A stretch of 64,000 nt of DNA, taken from contig NC_081408.1 in assembly GCF_030272615.1 (NCBI RefSeq), positions 310,637,118-310,701,117 on the forward strand, given 5' to 3'. Positions 24,301 through 35,989 of the stretch are shown here, piece by piece. The stretch is from Cryptomeria japonica (Eukaryota; Streptophyta; Pinopsida; Cupressales; Cupressaceae). The notes under the pieces were generated by a model. The model saw only the letters and a list, made by a program, of their open reading frames with translations. It was not told the origin of the DNA and did not search any database. The translations under genes were made by a program, and so were the position numbers. Within the stretch, counting starts at the first letter, position 1; each line of letters opens with the position of its first letter.

Positions 24301-26240
24301 ATAATGGCCACCAAAAAATTGTTAAGGTAGAATATTCCCCTATAATCTCTAAGATTCGATGCACTAAGAAATGTACGCCACTTGACATCAGCATAGGTAC
24401 TATCGATACATGCATATATATGGACAGTGAATGTTGCATACAAATTTAATTTATGAAAAACATTTAAAAAAATTATGCAAAAAGGAAAATTAAATAAATT
24501 TTGAATTTTTTTTGCTGAGTACAATTTTGAATCCTGCACAAGATTTATATAGGTCATATGGTCATAAGGATTTCCATTTGATTGCATGAATTTTTGTGCA
24601 ACTAATTTTTTTGCCCCAAATTCAGCTTTTTAGAATTTGACAATTTAACAGTTGATCTTATTGTTTTTTGCCACTCTAGGTGTGATGGTGAGGTTGATCT
24701 TGCTCCAAAGCACCTAGATTTTTTGTTGACCCCAGGATTTTCCTTGATTTGACATGTCCTCCATAAAATTGACCCAAAAATTCAACTGCTTAGATTTTGA
24801 TGAAACAACAATTGATCTGTAGGTTTTGGGATGGTGTGAACATGATGGAGACCTTTGTTTGAGCTCAAAGTGCATGGAAATTCTCTCAAGGTTGGACCAC
24901 TTAACAATATGGACAAAAACTTAACATATCTTCTCTGATATCATGTAGAGTTTGATGATTTAACATCACAAGAGAAGAATCATCTCCAAGCACACCACCT
25001 ATCACAATATTGAGATCAAGTAAGAATGATATACTCAACAACATGAGAATTTTTTATTGGTTGCACAAAAATATTGTATTACAATGAATGAATGAATTAT
25101 TATAAAACGATAAATGAAACCCTGGATGCAAACCCTAGATATAGGATAGACTAAATATTTGACTTCATATTGGAACAAACTTTTTGTTTATATCTCATTT
25201 GCACAATTTTGATCGTGAATGCCAAGTTATGGCAAAAAAACAAACATATGCCAATTAGGTCAAGGAAGGATTGGAAAGGGACCAAAAGTTGACTATATGG
25301 TTGATGCCATGCTGATGTTAGTGAATATGCTAGAATATTCCCTTGTTGGAAAAGATCTGTCTCCTTGAGAAAAATTTGCCAAAAAAATAATGGGCATCGA
25401 AAGTTCTTGGGGGCACAACATTTCGTTATGCTCTCTATGATTTCATTCCCTACGAAAGGTATGCCACCTAAAATCAACCTAGGTATTGCCTACACATGTA
25501 GATGCAGGCATAGATATGGATAATGAATGTTGAACAAAAAATTAATCTGTTAAAATAATTAAAAATTCACACAAAACAAAATTAAATAATTATGTTTTTA
25601 AATTTTGATTATAGATTTTTTTGTAGAGTACTATTTTGAAGCCTACATAGGATTTATACAGGCCATTTGGTCACAAGGATTTCCATCTAGCTACATGAAT
25701 TTTCATGCAACTATTTTTTTTGCCCCAGAGTCAATTTTTTAGAATTGGACAATTTAACAATCGATCTTAGGGTTTTTGGCCATTTTGGGTGTGATGGTGA
25801 GGTCGATCTCACTCCAAAGTGCCTAGAGTTTTTTTTACCCCCAAATTTTTCTTTGATTTGACATTTCCTTAACAAAATTGAACCACAAATTCAACTACTT
25901 AGATTTTGATGAAAAAAAAGTTGATCTATAGATTTTGGGATGCTATGAACATAATGACAACCTTTGTTTAGGCTCAAAGGGCATGGAAACTCTCTTGAGG
26001 TTGGAACCCTTAAGAATATCATGGACAAGAACCTAATAGATCTTCTTTGATACCATGTAGAATTTGATGATTTAACATCACAAGCCAAGAATCATCTCCA
26101 AGAACACCACCTATCACATTATTGAGATCAAGTAAGAATGATATGCTCAACATCAAGAGAATTTTGTATTGATTGCATAAAAATATTATGTTACAATGAA
26201 TGAATTCTTGTAAAAGGATAAATTAAACCTTGCATGCAAA
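21380..26240 (-). repeat. Array of about three 1.08-kb tandem units, probably LTR-derived
   Basis: Three head-to-tail copies: unit A (about 21380-21600 plus 23244-24080, split by a solo LTR), unit B (24081-25163) and unit C (25164 to about 26240). The B-to-C offset is 1083 bp, measured at the shared TCATATTGGAACAAA. Each unit repeats phrases such as GAAAGGTATGCCAC, TGTGATGGTGAGG and GAATGATAT in the same order. Unit C contains TTTGATACCATGTAGAA near 26049; on the minus strand this reads ...CTACA then TGGTATCAAAG, like an LTR end plus a Met-tRNA primer site. Units A and B have the same spot with TGATATCATG. This suggests an LTR/primer-site unit amplified in tandem. No coding sequence was seen. 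Confidence 0.75.
21601..23243. mobile_element. Solo LTR, family 1 (1,643 bp)
   Basis: Begins TGTGTGGGAG, ends ATGCTACA, and is flanked by the perfect 5-bp duplication AATGG (21596-21600 and 23244-23248). The next tandem unit has the uninterrupted site with a single AATGG near 24304. A closely related copy lies at 46768-48468. No internal region or primer site is attached, so this is what remains after recombination between the two LTRs of a full element. It carries a GC-rich block near 22040-22110 with repeated GGGCGCC palindromes, unlike its AT-rich surroundings. Pro/Gly-rich open frames over that block are composition artefacts. Confidence 0.93.
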
Positions 26241-27009
26241 CCCTAAAGCTAGATTAAATTAGCTAGTTCCAAGTATCACAATAATAATGAATGAGACAAC
26301 TTAAGCTATTATTAGCATAATTTAATAAAAATAAAAAGTACCTAAATTTAACTTAAGTGAATAAATTAAATAAAGGACCTAATAAATTAAATAATTAGAT
26401 ATAATCTCCTCATTACTCCTTGAACATAGACCAAACATCAACAAATGTTCCTAGATTTTGTGTAGGTGAAAACCCTTGGACTAAGGTTCTTAGCACTTGT
26501 GTTCAACATTTATTAGCTGAATTTTGGAGACACAAACCTACAAAAAAACCTCATGATTGTGAATCTAGAACTTTTTGTTTGCATAAACATCCTCAGACTA
26601 TGGCACCCAACACACCATTTTAGTATTTTTAGCTGCAAGTTCCTTTCTATATCTTCTTTTGAGATTTGAGCTAATATGTTAATTTTTTGTTATGTAATTC
26701 CCTGACATTACTAAAGTTATCATTTTCCTAGCTTGAACACACACTTCACAATCTCAAATCCGTTACAACAAAAAGGAACATTAATCCAAAGTGTTTGGCT
26801 CTCCTATTCAGACTAAAATTACATCTTATTTATGTTCACAATAATATGTCATGGAAATTTGAGATTTAGTTTGCATCCATAGTCTAGGATCTCATTTCCA
26901 TACTAATTAGGATTATACAAGATCAAGAGTTGTGTCTTAATCCGATGACATGAAATAATTAAAATGATAAATATTAAAGAACCTAGAACAAAAGAAACGA
27001 GAGATGCAA
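26241..27009. other. No gene recognised
   Basis: AT-rich spacer between the tandem array and the gypsy 5' LTR. No supported feature. Confidence 0.5.
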
Positions 27010-28877
27010 TGTATTACCCCTTTCTCGATCAGACTTTTAGACTCATGTTTGACTTTTGTTCACTCTTTCAGTGCGAAACATTATTGTGATATTTTGCTTA
27101 GACATTATGCAATATGGTGTTACGCTTTAATTTGACTATAGTATATATTTCATTCAGTATTTCCTTATGGATGTTAAATGTGATTTTTATTGGATTACTG
27201 TCATGGACTGACACATTTACTTTATACATGAAATGCGTTATATTCATGTTTTGTGTTTGTACGTGTATGGGGTGTGAGGGGATGATTTTACTTCATTCAA
27301 TCTGATGAGATAGGGAACACCACGATTCTCTTTCATCGACGTGTGTCTCGTCTCTTTTATATATATGTCTATATTCACGTGTGGTTCTTTGATGCAGGAC
27401 ATTGCAAGTACACATACCAGGTAGATACGGGGTATTGACTCCACTTAGTTTCACAGGTCTGAGCATACCTTATTTTTCTGATGGGAGTGGAGGAGATAGT
27501 TGTTAGACCCTAAATTGACCCACTGTTACACTCATGTGAGTGTTGTCAGTCGGTCATTATTTCTTGTTTGACTGGTATGCGAGTCTTGGCCCCTTTGGCA
27601 TTTTCATTTTGCGAGTCGTTTGGTGGTTATTTCTCATTTTGCGTGCCTCCTGCTAGTTAGAAAATTTAATCTGAATGAATTGTATTATTTTATATTGGTG
27701 TATTTAAATTAAATTAATATGCCTTTGTTATTTCATGTTGGTGTATTTAATTAAATTAACATGCCTTTGTTATTAATAATTTAGTTAAATAATTGAGTTA
27801 TTAAATTTAAATGACTTAAGTGCATGTTATATTTTGAGAAAAATTGTATATATTTGATAAAGGAATAAAGTTAGAAATTATGCTTTTTGAATTTTTAATT
27901 TGTATCTTGAAGTTATTTTCATTTATGGAAAAAGAAATGAGGAAAAAAAAAAATATCTCCTTTGACCTTTTTGAAGGAGATTAGATTTTACCTTGATGGG
28001 GAAAATTTACTATTGTTTGAATAAAACTTTTAACCTAAAAGTTTAGGTTAAAATATTTTCATATATTGCCTAAGAGTTCATGGGAAGAGGAGAATGAAAA
28101 AATTTGGAAGCCAACTTTTGAGAACAAAATTGGAAATTGGATTTTTTTGGTTGAGGATTTGGTGCAGGTTGAAGCTCATCTCCAACTTTCTTCCAAGAGT
28201 GCATTTAAGGTTGGGTAGATTTTCTTCTTTCCTTTTTGTTACAAAGAATTTGAAAAGTTTTAAAATTTTCCCGTGTGTGTGTTTGGGAATTGATGGAATT
28301 CTTTTGGAAATTTTAAATTTAGTTTGAGTTGTGGGGGTAGAGTGTTTTGTGTTTGAATTTATCTCTTCCCAACTTAATTTGTTGATTTTGAAGAAATTGG
28401 TTTTTAGAACCAGATAAATTAGTTTTCTGTGTGTGCTTTCAAGTTGTATTGTTTGTGATTAAATCTTTTCATTTCTAGTTTGGAAATAATAGATTTGTTT
28501 TCGTTTGTTTGGAGATTTTCAAATTGTTCAAAAACAAAAGGTTATGCTAGCAATTTTTTTACAAATTGGCCTCCCTATGTGTGTTCTTGATTTTTTTCAT
28601 TTATGCAAGAACAGTGGAATTTTGGATAAAATCCTCTCTATTTTGGTTAAATTTGTTATGGATTTTTCTCAATATCATTTGATTTGGGTCTTATTGGTAT
28701 CTATTTGTAAACGGAAATTTTTATTAAGAATTAAAAAAATAAAATAAAATTTATTTCCTATGTTTTTACAGAGTGCATTCTCGGTGCAGTAAATTTTACC
28801 AATAAAATTTTATGAAAAATAAAAATAAAAATAAAATATATTATGGACCCACATTGTAGGGGACCCACCTTCCCCCA

Positions 28878-28985
28878 CCACGTGGGATGGTAGACGCTAC
28901 TACCTTTGGTAGTAACGCTACCATTGGTAGCTTTTGCTACCACATGGTAGTAGTGCTACCATTGGTAGCATCACTACCACTTACA
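28878..28985. repeat. GGTAGC/GCTACC inverted hexamer cluster (5' LTR)
   Basis: About 100 bp built of alternating GGTAG(C/T) and (G/A)CTACC words at short spacing, able to form several small hairpins. The same cluster is present in the 3' LTR at 39065-39165, so it is an original part of the LTR. Function unknown; it could be a regulatory or RNA-structure element. Confidence 0.8.
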
Positions 28986-29203
28986 ACTAGTAGTCGTGTT
29001 ATAAAACAAACCGCCTACTAACTTTTAGTTCACTGGGGTTTTGGGTAGGGTTTGAAAAAGAATAAAACGTCTCGCCCAATTTTTTGGTATTCGGATTTTT
29101 TATAATAATATATATATAGATATATAATATTTTAAATGTAACTTTCTTTTATCATTGTTGTTTGTAAATTAGTTTTATCTGTTATTTGAGCTATTTTTAG
29201 ATA

Positions 29204-29328
<125 letters not shown>

Positions 29329-30382
29329 GTGATGTGTATATAGTTATATATTCATCAAATATTTATATTATTATATATATATTTAATGTGATTTTTTAAT
29401 ATTATTAGAAATCACATTATTTGGGAAAAATTAAATTAAATGATTCTTTTGTGGAAAATGTATTATTTAATATGGTATGTTTTATACATTAAGCTATTAT
29501 GATATTTGATTGTTGAAAATTGAAAGGGGGAAAATTGGTTATTTGTGATTAATTAATTTCTAGCCTTATTAGATTAATGACGACTTGAATTTCTTTTAAT
29601 TAGTGTGGTTGTGTTTTATTAAATTTTAAATGTTGAATTGCAAGTATATATGATGTTATTATTTTCAAAATATTGTTTGAGTATGATCTTAGTGAATTTA
29701 TATTTCTTAGCAAAGGGCTTATTTTGTTGCAAATCTTGGTAATGTTTAGTCATCTTGTTGTAGTGTTCATTTTACCTCTTGGTCATGTGTTGTCCTTATA
29801 ACCGTGTCATTTGAAACCATATTGTGTTTATTCCTTATGGTTAACCTAGGGTTAGTAAGACTATGTTTTCGTCACCTGTATTTTGTAGTGGTTTTATGTC
29901 TTTCTATTTCACCATAGGGTTCTCGTAAAGAGACCGTGTTTGTATAGTGTCCTATGGGAGAGTGGCTTTCGAGTGGGGGCCGCATCCAAAGTGGTTGGCT
30001 GGATAACCCCTTGAAAGTGAGATAATAAGTGATAACCTAATAATTGATTAGGAGGTGGGTAGTTCTTAACATTAAATAAGATATTGTACCCTCTACATGG
30101 TTGAGTGCTCATATAGACTCAAGATCTAGTGGGAAGGCCTGGAATGGAAAACTGACCACTTTGTCTTCACAAAGGGTTGGTAGGGTCCACATGATTCTTA
30201 GATGGAACCGGGGGTTCGGAAGAGGTTACCAGGATAACTCAGGTTGGGGGCCGAGACCTATAGGGGCCTACCTAGGGTAGCCATCATAAGCTATGCGATG
30301 ACACTCTATCTTTAGGGTCACTAGTGTAGGGTGATGTTGAGTTCACTTGGAGTATTATGGAGTCACACTTGTATTGTCGACC

Positions 30383-31018
30383 ATGTTTTTCTTGTGCTTT
30401 CTTGAGGGTCTTCTATTATCTCATAGCACGGTGGGGTGATTCCATTTTGGGATCACATGGTTGGGTGGTAGTGCCACTTTCCATCAGATGCTTATGTTTG
30501 TGCCTTCATGCGAGGATTGGCTTCACATATATTTTCATGTTTCCTAATTCTTGTATCATCTTATGTTGGAGATTTATGTATTTGAGACCTATGTGGTCAT
30601 TTGTATTAGTGGATTATGTAACCTTGATATTTGGTAAAGATGTAACTTTATATTTACTATTGTAATTCTATTTAATCAATTATCTTTATGCTTTATTCAA
30701 ATGCTTTCTTGAAGAGTAATTTATATTGTAATACTTTTAATCTTCCAATGATGTAATCTATTGTATGAATATGGTTTATTTTGTTCAATAAGTAATTGAT
30801 TGATTATTGGATTAATCTTAATAATGGACTTTAACCTTTCAAATAATTTTCCATTAGTAACCCTTTAGGAATTCTTTGTGTTAGACTTTCGCTTGTGTAA
30901 TAGATGTGCAATGTAGTAATTAAAGCACTTCTTATGGTTTAACTTTTTAAAAAAAAATTATTTCACCCCTAGTTAGTTAGTTTGTGTGGTTTTCCTTTGG
31001 GGTTCTTTGTGTTGCATT
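30383..31018 (+). repeat. First copy of a direct duplication inside the gypsy LTR
   Basis: Shares with 31576-32513 the phrases GGGATCACATGGTTGGGTGG, AACCCTTTAGGAATTCTTTG and GTGTGGTTTTCCTTTGGGG, and both end ...ATTACA. Because ATTACA is the LTR terminus, this copy may itself be an older LTR end. Confidence 0.8.
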
Positions 31019-31065
31019 ACATGCAAAGCGTCAAGTTCCTGCCATAAGCATGGATAGTTTAGAAT

Positions 31066-31440
31066 TGATAAAAGTAGAGATGAAGATAGAGGGGGAGAAG
31101 AACAAAGAGAAATAGATAGCGAGATAGAGAGAGGTAGAGAGAGATATTAAATAATAAAGAGATATAGGTAAGGAGATAGACAAATAGAGAGGAATATGTA
31201 GAGGGGGAGATAAAGGTATAGAGAGATAGAGAGATAGAGATAAAGAGATAGATAAGAATATAGGGATAGGGAGAGATGGAGAGGAAGATATATATATAGC
31301 TATAGAGGGAGAGGGAGATGGAGAAATAGAGGTATGTGTGGCATTATGGTAGAATGATACAAAGAGAGGGATATAGGAAGATAGAGAGAGGGGGGAGATA
31401 GAAAGAGAGATAGAGAGAAGAGGGGAAGAGGAGAGAAGTT
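31066..31440 (+). repeat. GA/GATA-rich polypurine block
   Basis: About 370 bp of GAGA, GATA and GGGGA words on the plus strand with few pyrimidines. It lies between the two copies of the LTR duplication. It may be a degenerate microsatellite. Confidence 0.85.
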
Positions 31441-31575
31441 AGTGTTTTTCAAATTTTAATTTAAATTATTGAAATTGAATTGAATTTCTTTTCTAATTTT
31501 TTAAAATGAATATCATAAAAATTAAATGAAAATAATCTTGTGGTTGATAAGATTTAATTATAATTATTGAAAATG

Positions 31576-32513
31576 AGTATTTTTCTTGTGTTTGCTTGAG
31601 GTTATTTTGCTATCTCCTAGCATGGTGGGGTTATTCCATTTTGGGATCACATGGTTGGGTGGTAGTGCCACTTCCCATCAGATGTTTATGTTTGTGCCTT
31701 CATGCGAGGATTGGCTTCATAGATATTTCCATTTTTCATTATTCTTGTATCATCTTATGTTGGAGGTTTATGTATTTGAGACCTACGTGGTCATTTGTAT
31801 TAGTGGATTATGTAACCTTGATATTTGGTAAAGATGTAATTTTATATGTATTATTGGAAGCCATGTAATAGATGAATAATGTGCCCCCACGGGTTACAAT
31901 AGTTGGTCCTAAGTCTCGGGTTTGCTCCCTAGGGTCTTGGGTTTGACTCTCTCTCCTAGAATTATTCTACCATGGACACCGGGGGGCGGTGTTGATGGCA
32001 CCATGGCTGCAGGGATTAGTCTCGCCCCTAGCTCGCCCCTTGCCTGAACTAGGGTAAGGTCGAAGCACTAGGCTGGGGCCACGGGGATACCTTGACGACA
32101 ACAAAAATAAAAATAAAGATAATAAAATAGATGAATAATGTAATCTTGTTATTGGATATTTATTTTATCAGTTATCCTTATGCTTTGTGCAAATGATTTG
32201 TTGAAGAGTAATATATGTTGTAATACTTTTAATCGTCCAATCATATAATCTATTGTATGAAGATGGTTTATTTTGTTCAATAAGTAATTGATGGATTATT
32301 GGATTAATCTTAATAATGGAATTTAACCTTTTGAATAATTCTTCGTCGGTAACCCTTTAGGAATTCTTTGTGTTAGACTTCCCCTTGTGTAATAGACGTT
32401 CAATTTAGTAATTAAAGCACTTCTTATGGTTTAACTTTAAAAAAAATATATATTTCACGCCTAGTTTTTTAGTTTGTGTGGTTTTCCTTTGGGGTTCCTA
32501 GCGGGGAATTACA
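31576..32513 (+). repeat. Second copy of the duplication, carrying a SINE
   Basis: Direct repeat of 30383-31018 interrupted by the SINE at 31883-32125. It ends at the LTR terminus beside the primer site. Confidence 0.8.
31883..32125 (+). mobile_element. SINE insertion with 16-bp target duplication
   Basis: 243 bp flanked by two exact copies of AATAGATGAATAATGT (31867-31882 and 32126-32141). It starts GCCCCCACGGGTTAC, contains a B-box-like GGGTTTGACTC near 31948, is GC-rich in the middle, and ends in an A-rich tail with ACAAAAATAAAAATAAAG. The long duplication and A-rich tail show target-primed reverse transcription; the box suggests an RNA polymerase III origin from a tRNA. The A box is only weakly visible. 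It inserted into the LTR duplication copy. Confidence 0.85.
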
Positions 32514-32515
32514 TT

Positions 32516-32527
32516 TGGTATCAGAAC
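32516..32527 (+). other. Gypsy primer binding site
   Basis: TGGTATCAGAAC, two bases after the LTR end, one base different from the standard initiator Met tRNA complement. Confidence 0.88.
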
Positions 32528-32669
32528 TCATGTTTCAACACTGGGTACTCTGGTTTTAAATTGAACCCATTCAAGTTGACCTTTTGTTTAGGTCTTAGTA
32601 TTTGTGTTTCCCTTGTCAATATCCTTGTTATAGATCTAAACCTTTTTCTCTTGTGTAGTGATAGGATCA

Positions 32670-34333
32670 TGGCTAGCAACGCCAAAGCTGGTGGTCGTGT
32701 TGGTGGCCGCAATAGAGGCAGAGGTGGGGGATGTGGTCAAGGTTTAGGCCATCATAGTCCTTCACCACCACCCACTCATGTGAGTGTGGATCAGGATCAG
32801 TCTATTCATTAGAATGAGTAGAATGTAGTAGAGAAGGTTCCTAAAAGGGAAGAGTTGAGGTAGATGTTTTAGGAGGTGTTAGCCAGACTAGGCCCTAGAC
32901 CTGAGGCCAAACAATCTATCCATGCTCAGGTGGGAGAGTCACATCACTACAATCTTGAGGAGAGGGAGAGAGAGAGGTCTCTATGGATCAGGACTTAGTC
33001 ACCTTGGGGCACATGAGAGATTTGATGAGATCCCATTCTCCTTCCTTTGGCGGTTTGGGTAGTGGTCTTGAAGACCCGGTTGATTAGTTTAGATCGGTGT
33101 TTTACCATGCATTCGTATGGCAGTAACACCAAGGCCAAATGCACCATCATGCGTCTTGAGAGTTTTGCTTCTATCTAGTGAAGGTTGGAGGAAGAGAGGA
33201 TTGGTTTGAACATTAACATCATGTCTTGGGATATTTTCCAGGAGAAATTTAGGGCATTCTTTCTCTCACCTCAATTGAGACAGTCTTGGGTAGATGTGTT
33301 TTATGCATTACACTAGTTTGGCATGTCTATGGATCAGTTTGAGCATAGGTTTTATGAGCTCAAACAATATGCTGGTATTGGGAATGACAAGGTAATTCTA
33401 GTTAACCACTTCTTGAGGGGTCTAAATGACCGCATCAGTGGAGGAGTGAGAGTGTTTGAGACTATTTTAGTAGAGGTAGTTGTGATGAAAGCCAGGCTGG
33501 TAGAGAAGAATCTTGGTCGTGCTCACGATAGTCAGTCTGGAGTGCAGATTAGGAGTGTTCCTTATAGTGGTTCCAGAGTTAGAGGGAATTAGTCCCAAAC
33601 TGTTGCACCTTTTAGGAGTCCTTAGGCACCCGCTAAGGGTGGGCAGCAACAACAAAGTTTTCAGCCAAAGCTGAAGCAGTTTCAGAGCCAACAGGGTGGA
33701 AACTCTCAGCCTAAGAAGAATAGGAATTGGCAAAGGAGTAGGTAGGGCTTTCTAGGGCAGTCCTCTTAGGGTGCATCTCAGGCCCCTAGCAGGGGAAGTT
33801 TCTAGCAATCCAGTGGGTCGTCTGGAGGTAGAGGACCTGGTAGGGGAGCTTGCTTCTCCTATGGTCAGTTTGGCCACATAGCCGCTTAGTTCCCTCAACA
33901 TTCTCATCAGACGGGTAGTCAAAGGCTAGCAACATCAGAGCCAACAGTGAGGGATGTAGGTAGATCCCATAGAGTTTTTGTGATGGTTGATGACTTTCAG
34001 GCCAAGCACCAAGGCACAATGATCGAGACTGCAGGTGTGTTGGGTGGTATTCCTATCTCTGTACTTTTTGACTCTGTTGCTTTATATTCTTTCATTTCTT
34101 CCTCCATTGTGGAGTGGTGTGAGCTCATTTCTACTAAGCAGGTAGATAGGTGGCAAGTAGAGTTGGCTACCAGTTTGCATGTGACCGTAGATTCCTTCAT
34201 TCCTGATTGTGAATTGGACCTAGGACCCTTTGTCACTTCAGCTAACCTTCGAGTCATTCCTTTGGGGTCTTATGGAGTTGTGTTGGGGATGGATTGGTTA
34301 GCATCTCACAATGCTCATGTAGACTTTTATTAG
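32670..34333 (+). pseudogene. Gypsy gag and protease, broken
   Basis: Gag begins near ATG 32670 (MASNAKAGGRVGGRN), followed by the capsid-like segment with MSMDQFEHRFYELKQYAGIG (about 33323) and LVNHFLRGLNDRI, then a Gln/Ser/Gly-rich stretch. The zinc knuckle near 33850-33895 reads CFSYGQFGHIAA, a stop, then FPQ. Its second Cys is Tyr and its last Cys is Phe, so it cannot bind zinc normally. The protease site near 34063 reads VLFDSVALYSFIS, where the family has Asp-Ser-Gly-Ala. From about 33220 the frame is continuous with pol but interrupted by many TAG stops (for example at 33590 and 33624, and at 34331-34333 before KIVECLDDH). Dead copy. Confidence 0.88.
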
Positions 34334-34339
34334 AAGATA

Positions 34340-35870
34340 GTGGAGTGTTTAGATGATCATGCCAAGAAAGTAGGGATCGTTGGAGTTCAAAGATTGATAT
34401 CCTTACGTATGATTTCCGCTATGAAGCTTAATTGGTGTATGCATCTAGGGTGTCAGATTTTTCCAGTTTCTCTTGAGGATGTAGATGAAGAAGAGAGTCA
34501 AGAAATCACTCCTAATGGTCACCCTATTCTTCGAGAGTATGCCGATATGTTTCCTATGGATATTCCCGATATGCCTCTGAAGCGGGACATAAACTTTCGC
34601 ATTGACTTGGTTCCTAGTGCGGAACCTATTTCGAGAGCTCCATATCAGATGACTACTCAAGAGTTGAGTGAGTTGAAGTTGCAAATAGAGGAATTGATGG
34701 CCAAGGGGTTCATTTGTCCTAGCGTTTCTCCTTGGGGTGCATCTATTATGTTCTTTGAGAATAAGGATGATTCTCTTTGGTTATGCATTGATTACCGACA
34801 GTTGAATAAGGTAACCATCATGAATCGATATCCATTTCCACAAATAGATGATCTTTTTGACCAGGTAAAGGTAGCCAAGGTGCTCTCTAAGATTTATTTG
34901 AAGTCTGGATATCATCAGTTGCAGATTCATGATGCAGATATTCGTAGAATGGTTTTTCGTACCCGTTATGGTCACTATGAGTTCATAGTGATGTCATTTG
35001 GGTTGACAAACGCGCCCTCAGTTTTCATGAGCCTCATGAATGGGGTTTTCCACACCTACCTTTAATGTTTTTTCCTTGTGTTCTTGGATGAGATTTTGAT
35101 TTATTCTAGATCTATGGAAGAGCATGAGAGCCACTTGCGATAGGTATTACAGTACTTGAGGGAGAATCAAATTTATGCCAACTTGCCGAAGTGTGATTTC
35201 TTCCAATTAGAGGTGAACTATCTTGGTCATGTAGTTTCAAGAGAAGGTGTATCCATGGATCCTTCTAAGATCCAAGCCATTGTAGATTGGCTAACGCTAA
35301 TCAATGTTTCTAAGGTTCAGAGTTTTATGGGTTTGGCCACATATTACCGTCGCTTTGTTAATATTTTTTCCCAGATAGGTCACCCAATCACTTCTCTTTA
35401 GAGAAAAGGGAAGAAGTTTGTTTGCTCAGAGCAATGTGAGTTAGCTTTTCGTACCTTGAAGGAACTCCTTGTTAGTGCTCCAATTTTGGCAGTTCCAGAT
35501 CCATCCAGAGATTTTATGGTTTGCACAGATACATCTTTAGAAGTTATAGGAGAATTTCTTATGTAGGATGGTCGTGTGGTAGCCTAAGTGTCGCAAAATC
35601 AAGGACTATGAGCTGAATTATCTAGTTCATGAATTGGAGTTGGGAGTTGTAGTGCATGTGTTGGTTAGGTGGTGACATTTTCTATTGGGGTGTCATTTGA
35701 GCTGCACAGTGATCACCATAGTTTGTAGTATATTTTCACACAGTCGAACTTGAATGCTCGACAGTGAAGATGGATGGAATTCCTCTATGAGTATGATTTT
35801 GAAGTTTGATATATTTAGGGGAAAGAGAATGTAGTGGCAGATGCTTTGAGTCATAGGCAACATGAGGTTG
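34340..35870 (+). pseudogene. Gypsy reverse transcriptase and RNase H, broken
   Basis: In one frame: [134 protein letters not shown], then RNase H with VPDPSRDFMVCTDTS and KENVVADALSHR. Two of the three catalytic Asp positions are changed: SKID is SKIY, and FLDD is FLDE (conservative). In-frame TAG stops lie at 35063-35065, 35141-35143 (in LRQVLQ), 35399-35401 (before RKGKK) and 35564-35566 (in LMQDG), all at positions where relatives have Gln. Domain order and length match the family. Confidence 0.92.
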
Positions 35871-35989
35871 CAACATTGTCCCTTGGGGTGGACTTGAGAG
35901 AGAGAATTCTAGGGACTCTTCCTCAAGACACTTGGTATCAGGATGTTAGAGCCATGAAGGAGTCCAGAAGACCACTAGAGGGTAGATAT

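Noticed and set aside
21380-26240. CRISPR-like or satellite centromere array
   Set aside because: Only about three 1.08-kb units, with an LTR-like primer site and no short spacer pattern. CRISPR does not apply to plant nuclear DNA.
30357-31868. Two similar Cys/Leu-rich plus-strand frames near 30.4 and 31.6 kb
   Set aside because: They are similar only because they lie in the duplicated LTR segment; there is no known domain and they sit in non-coding LTR sequence.
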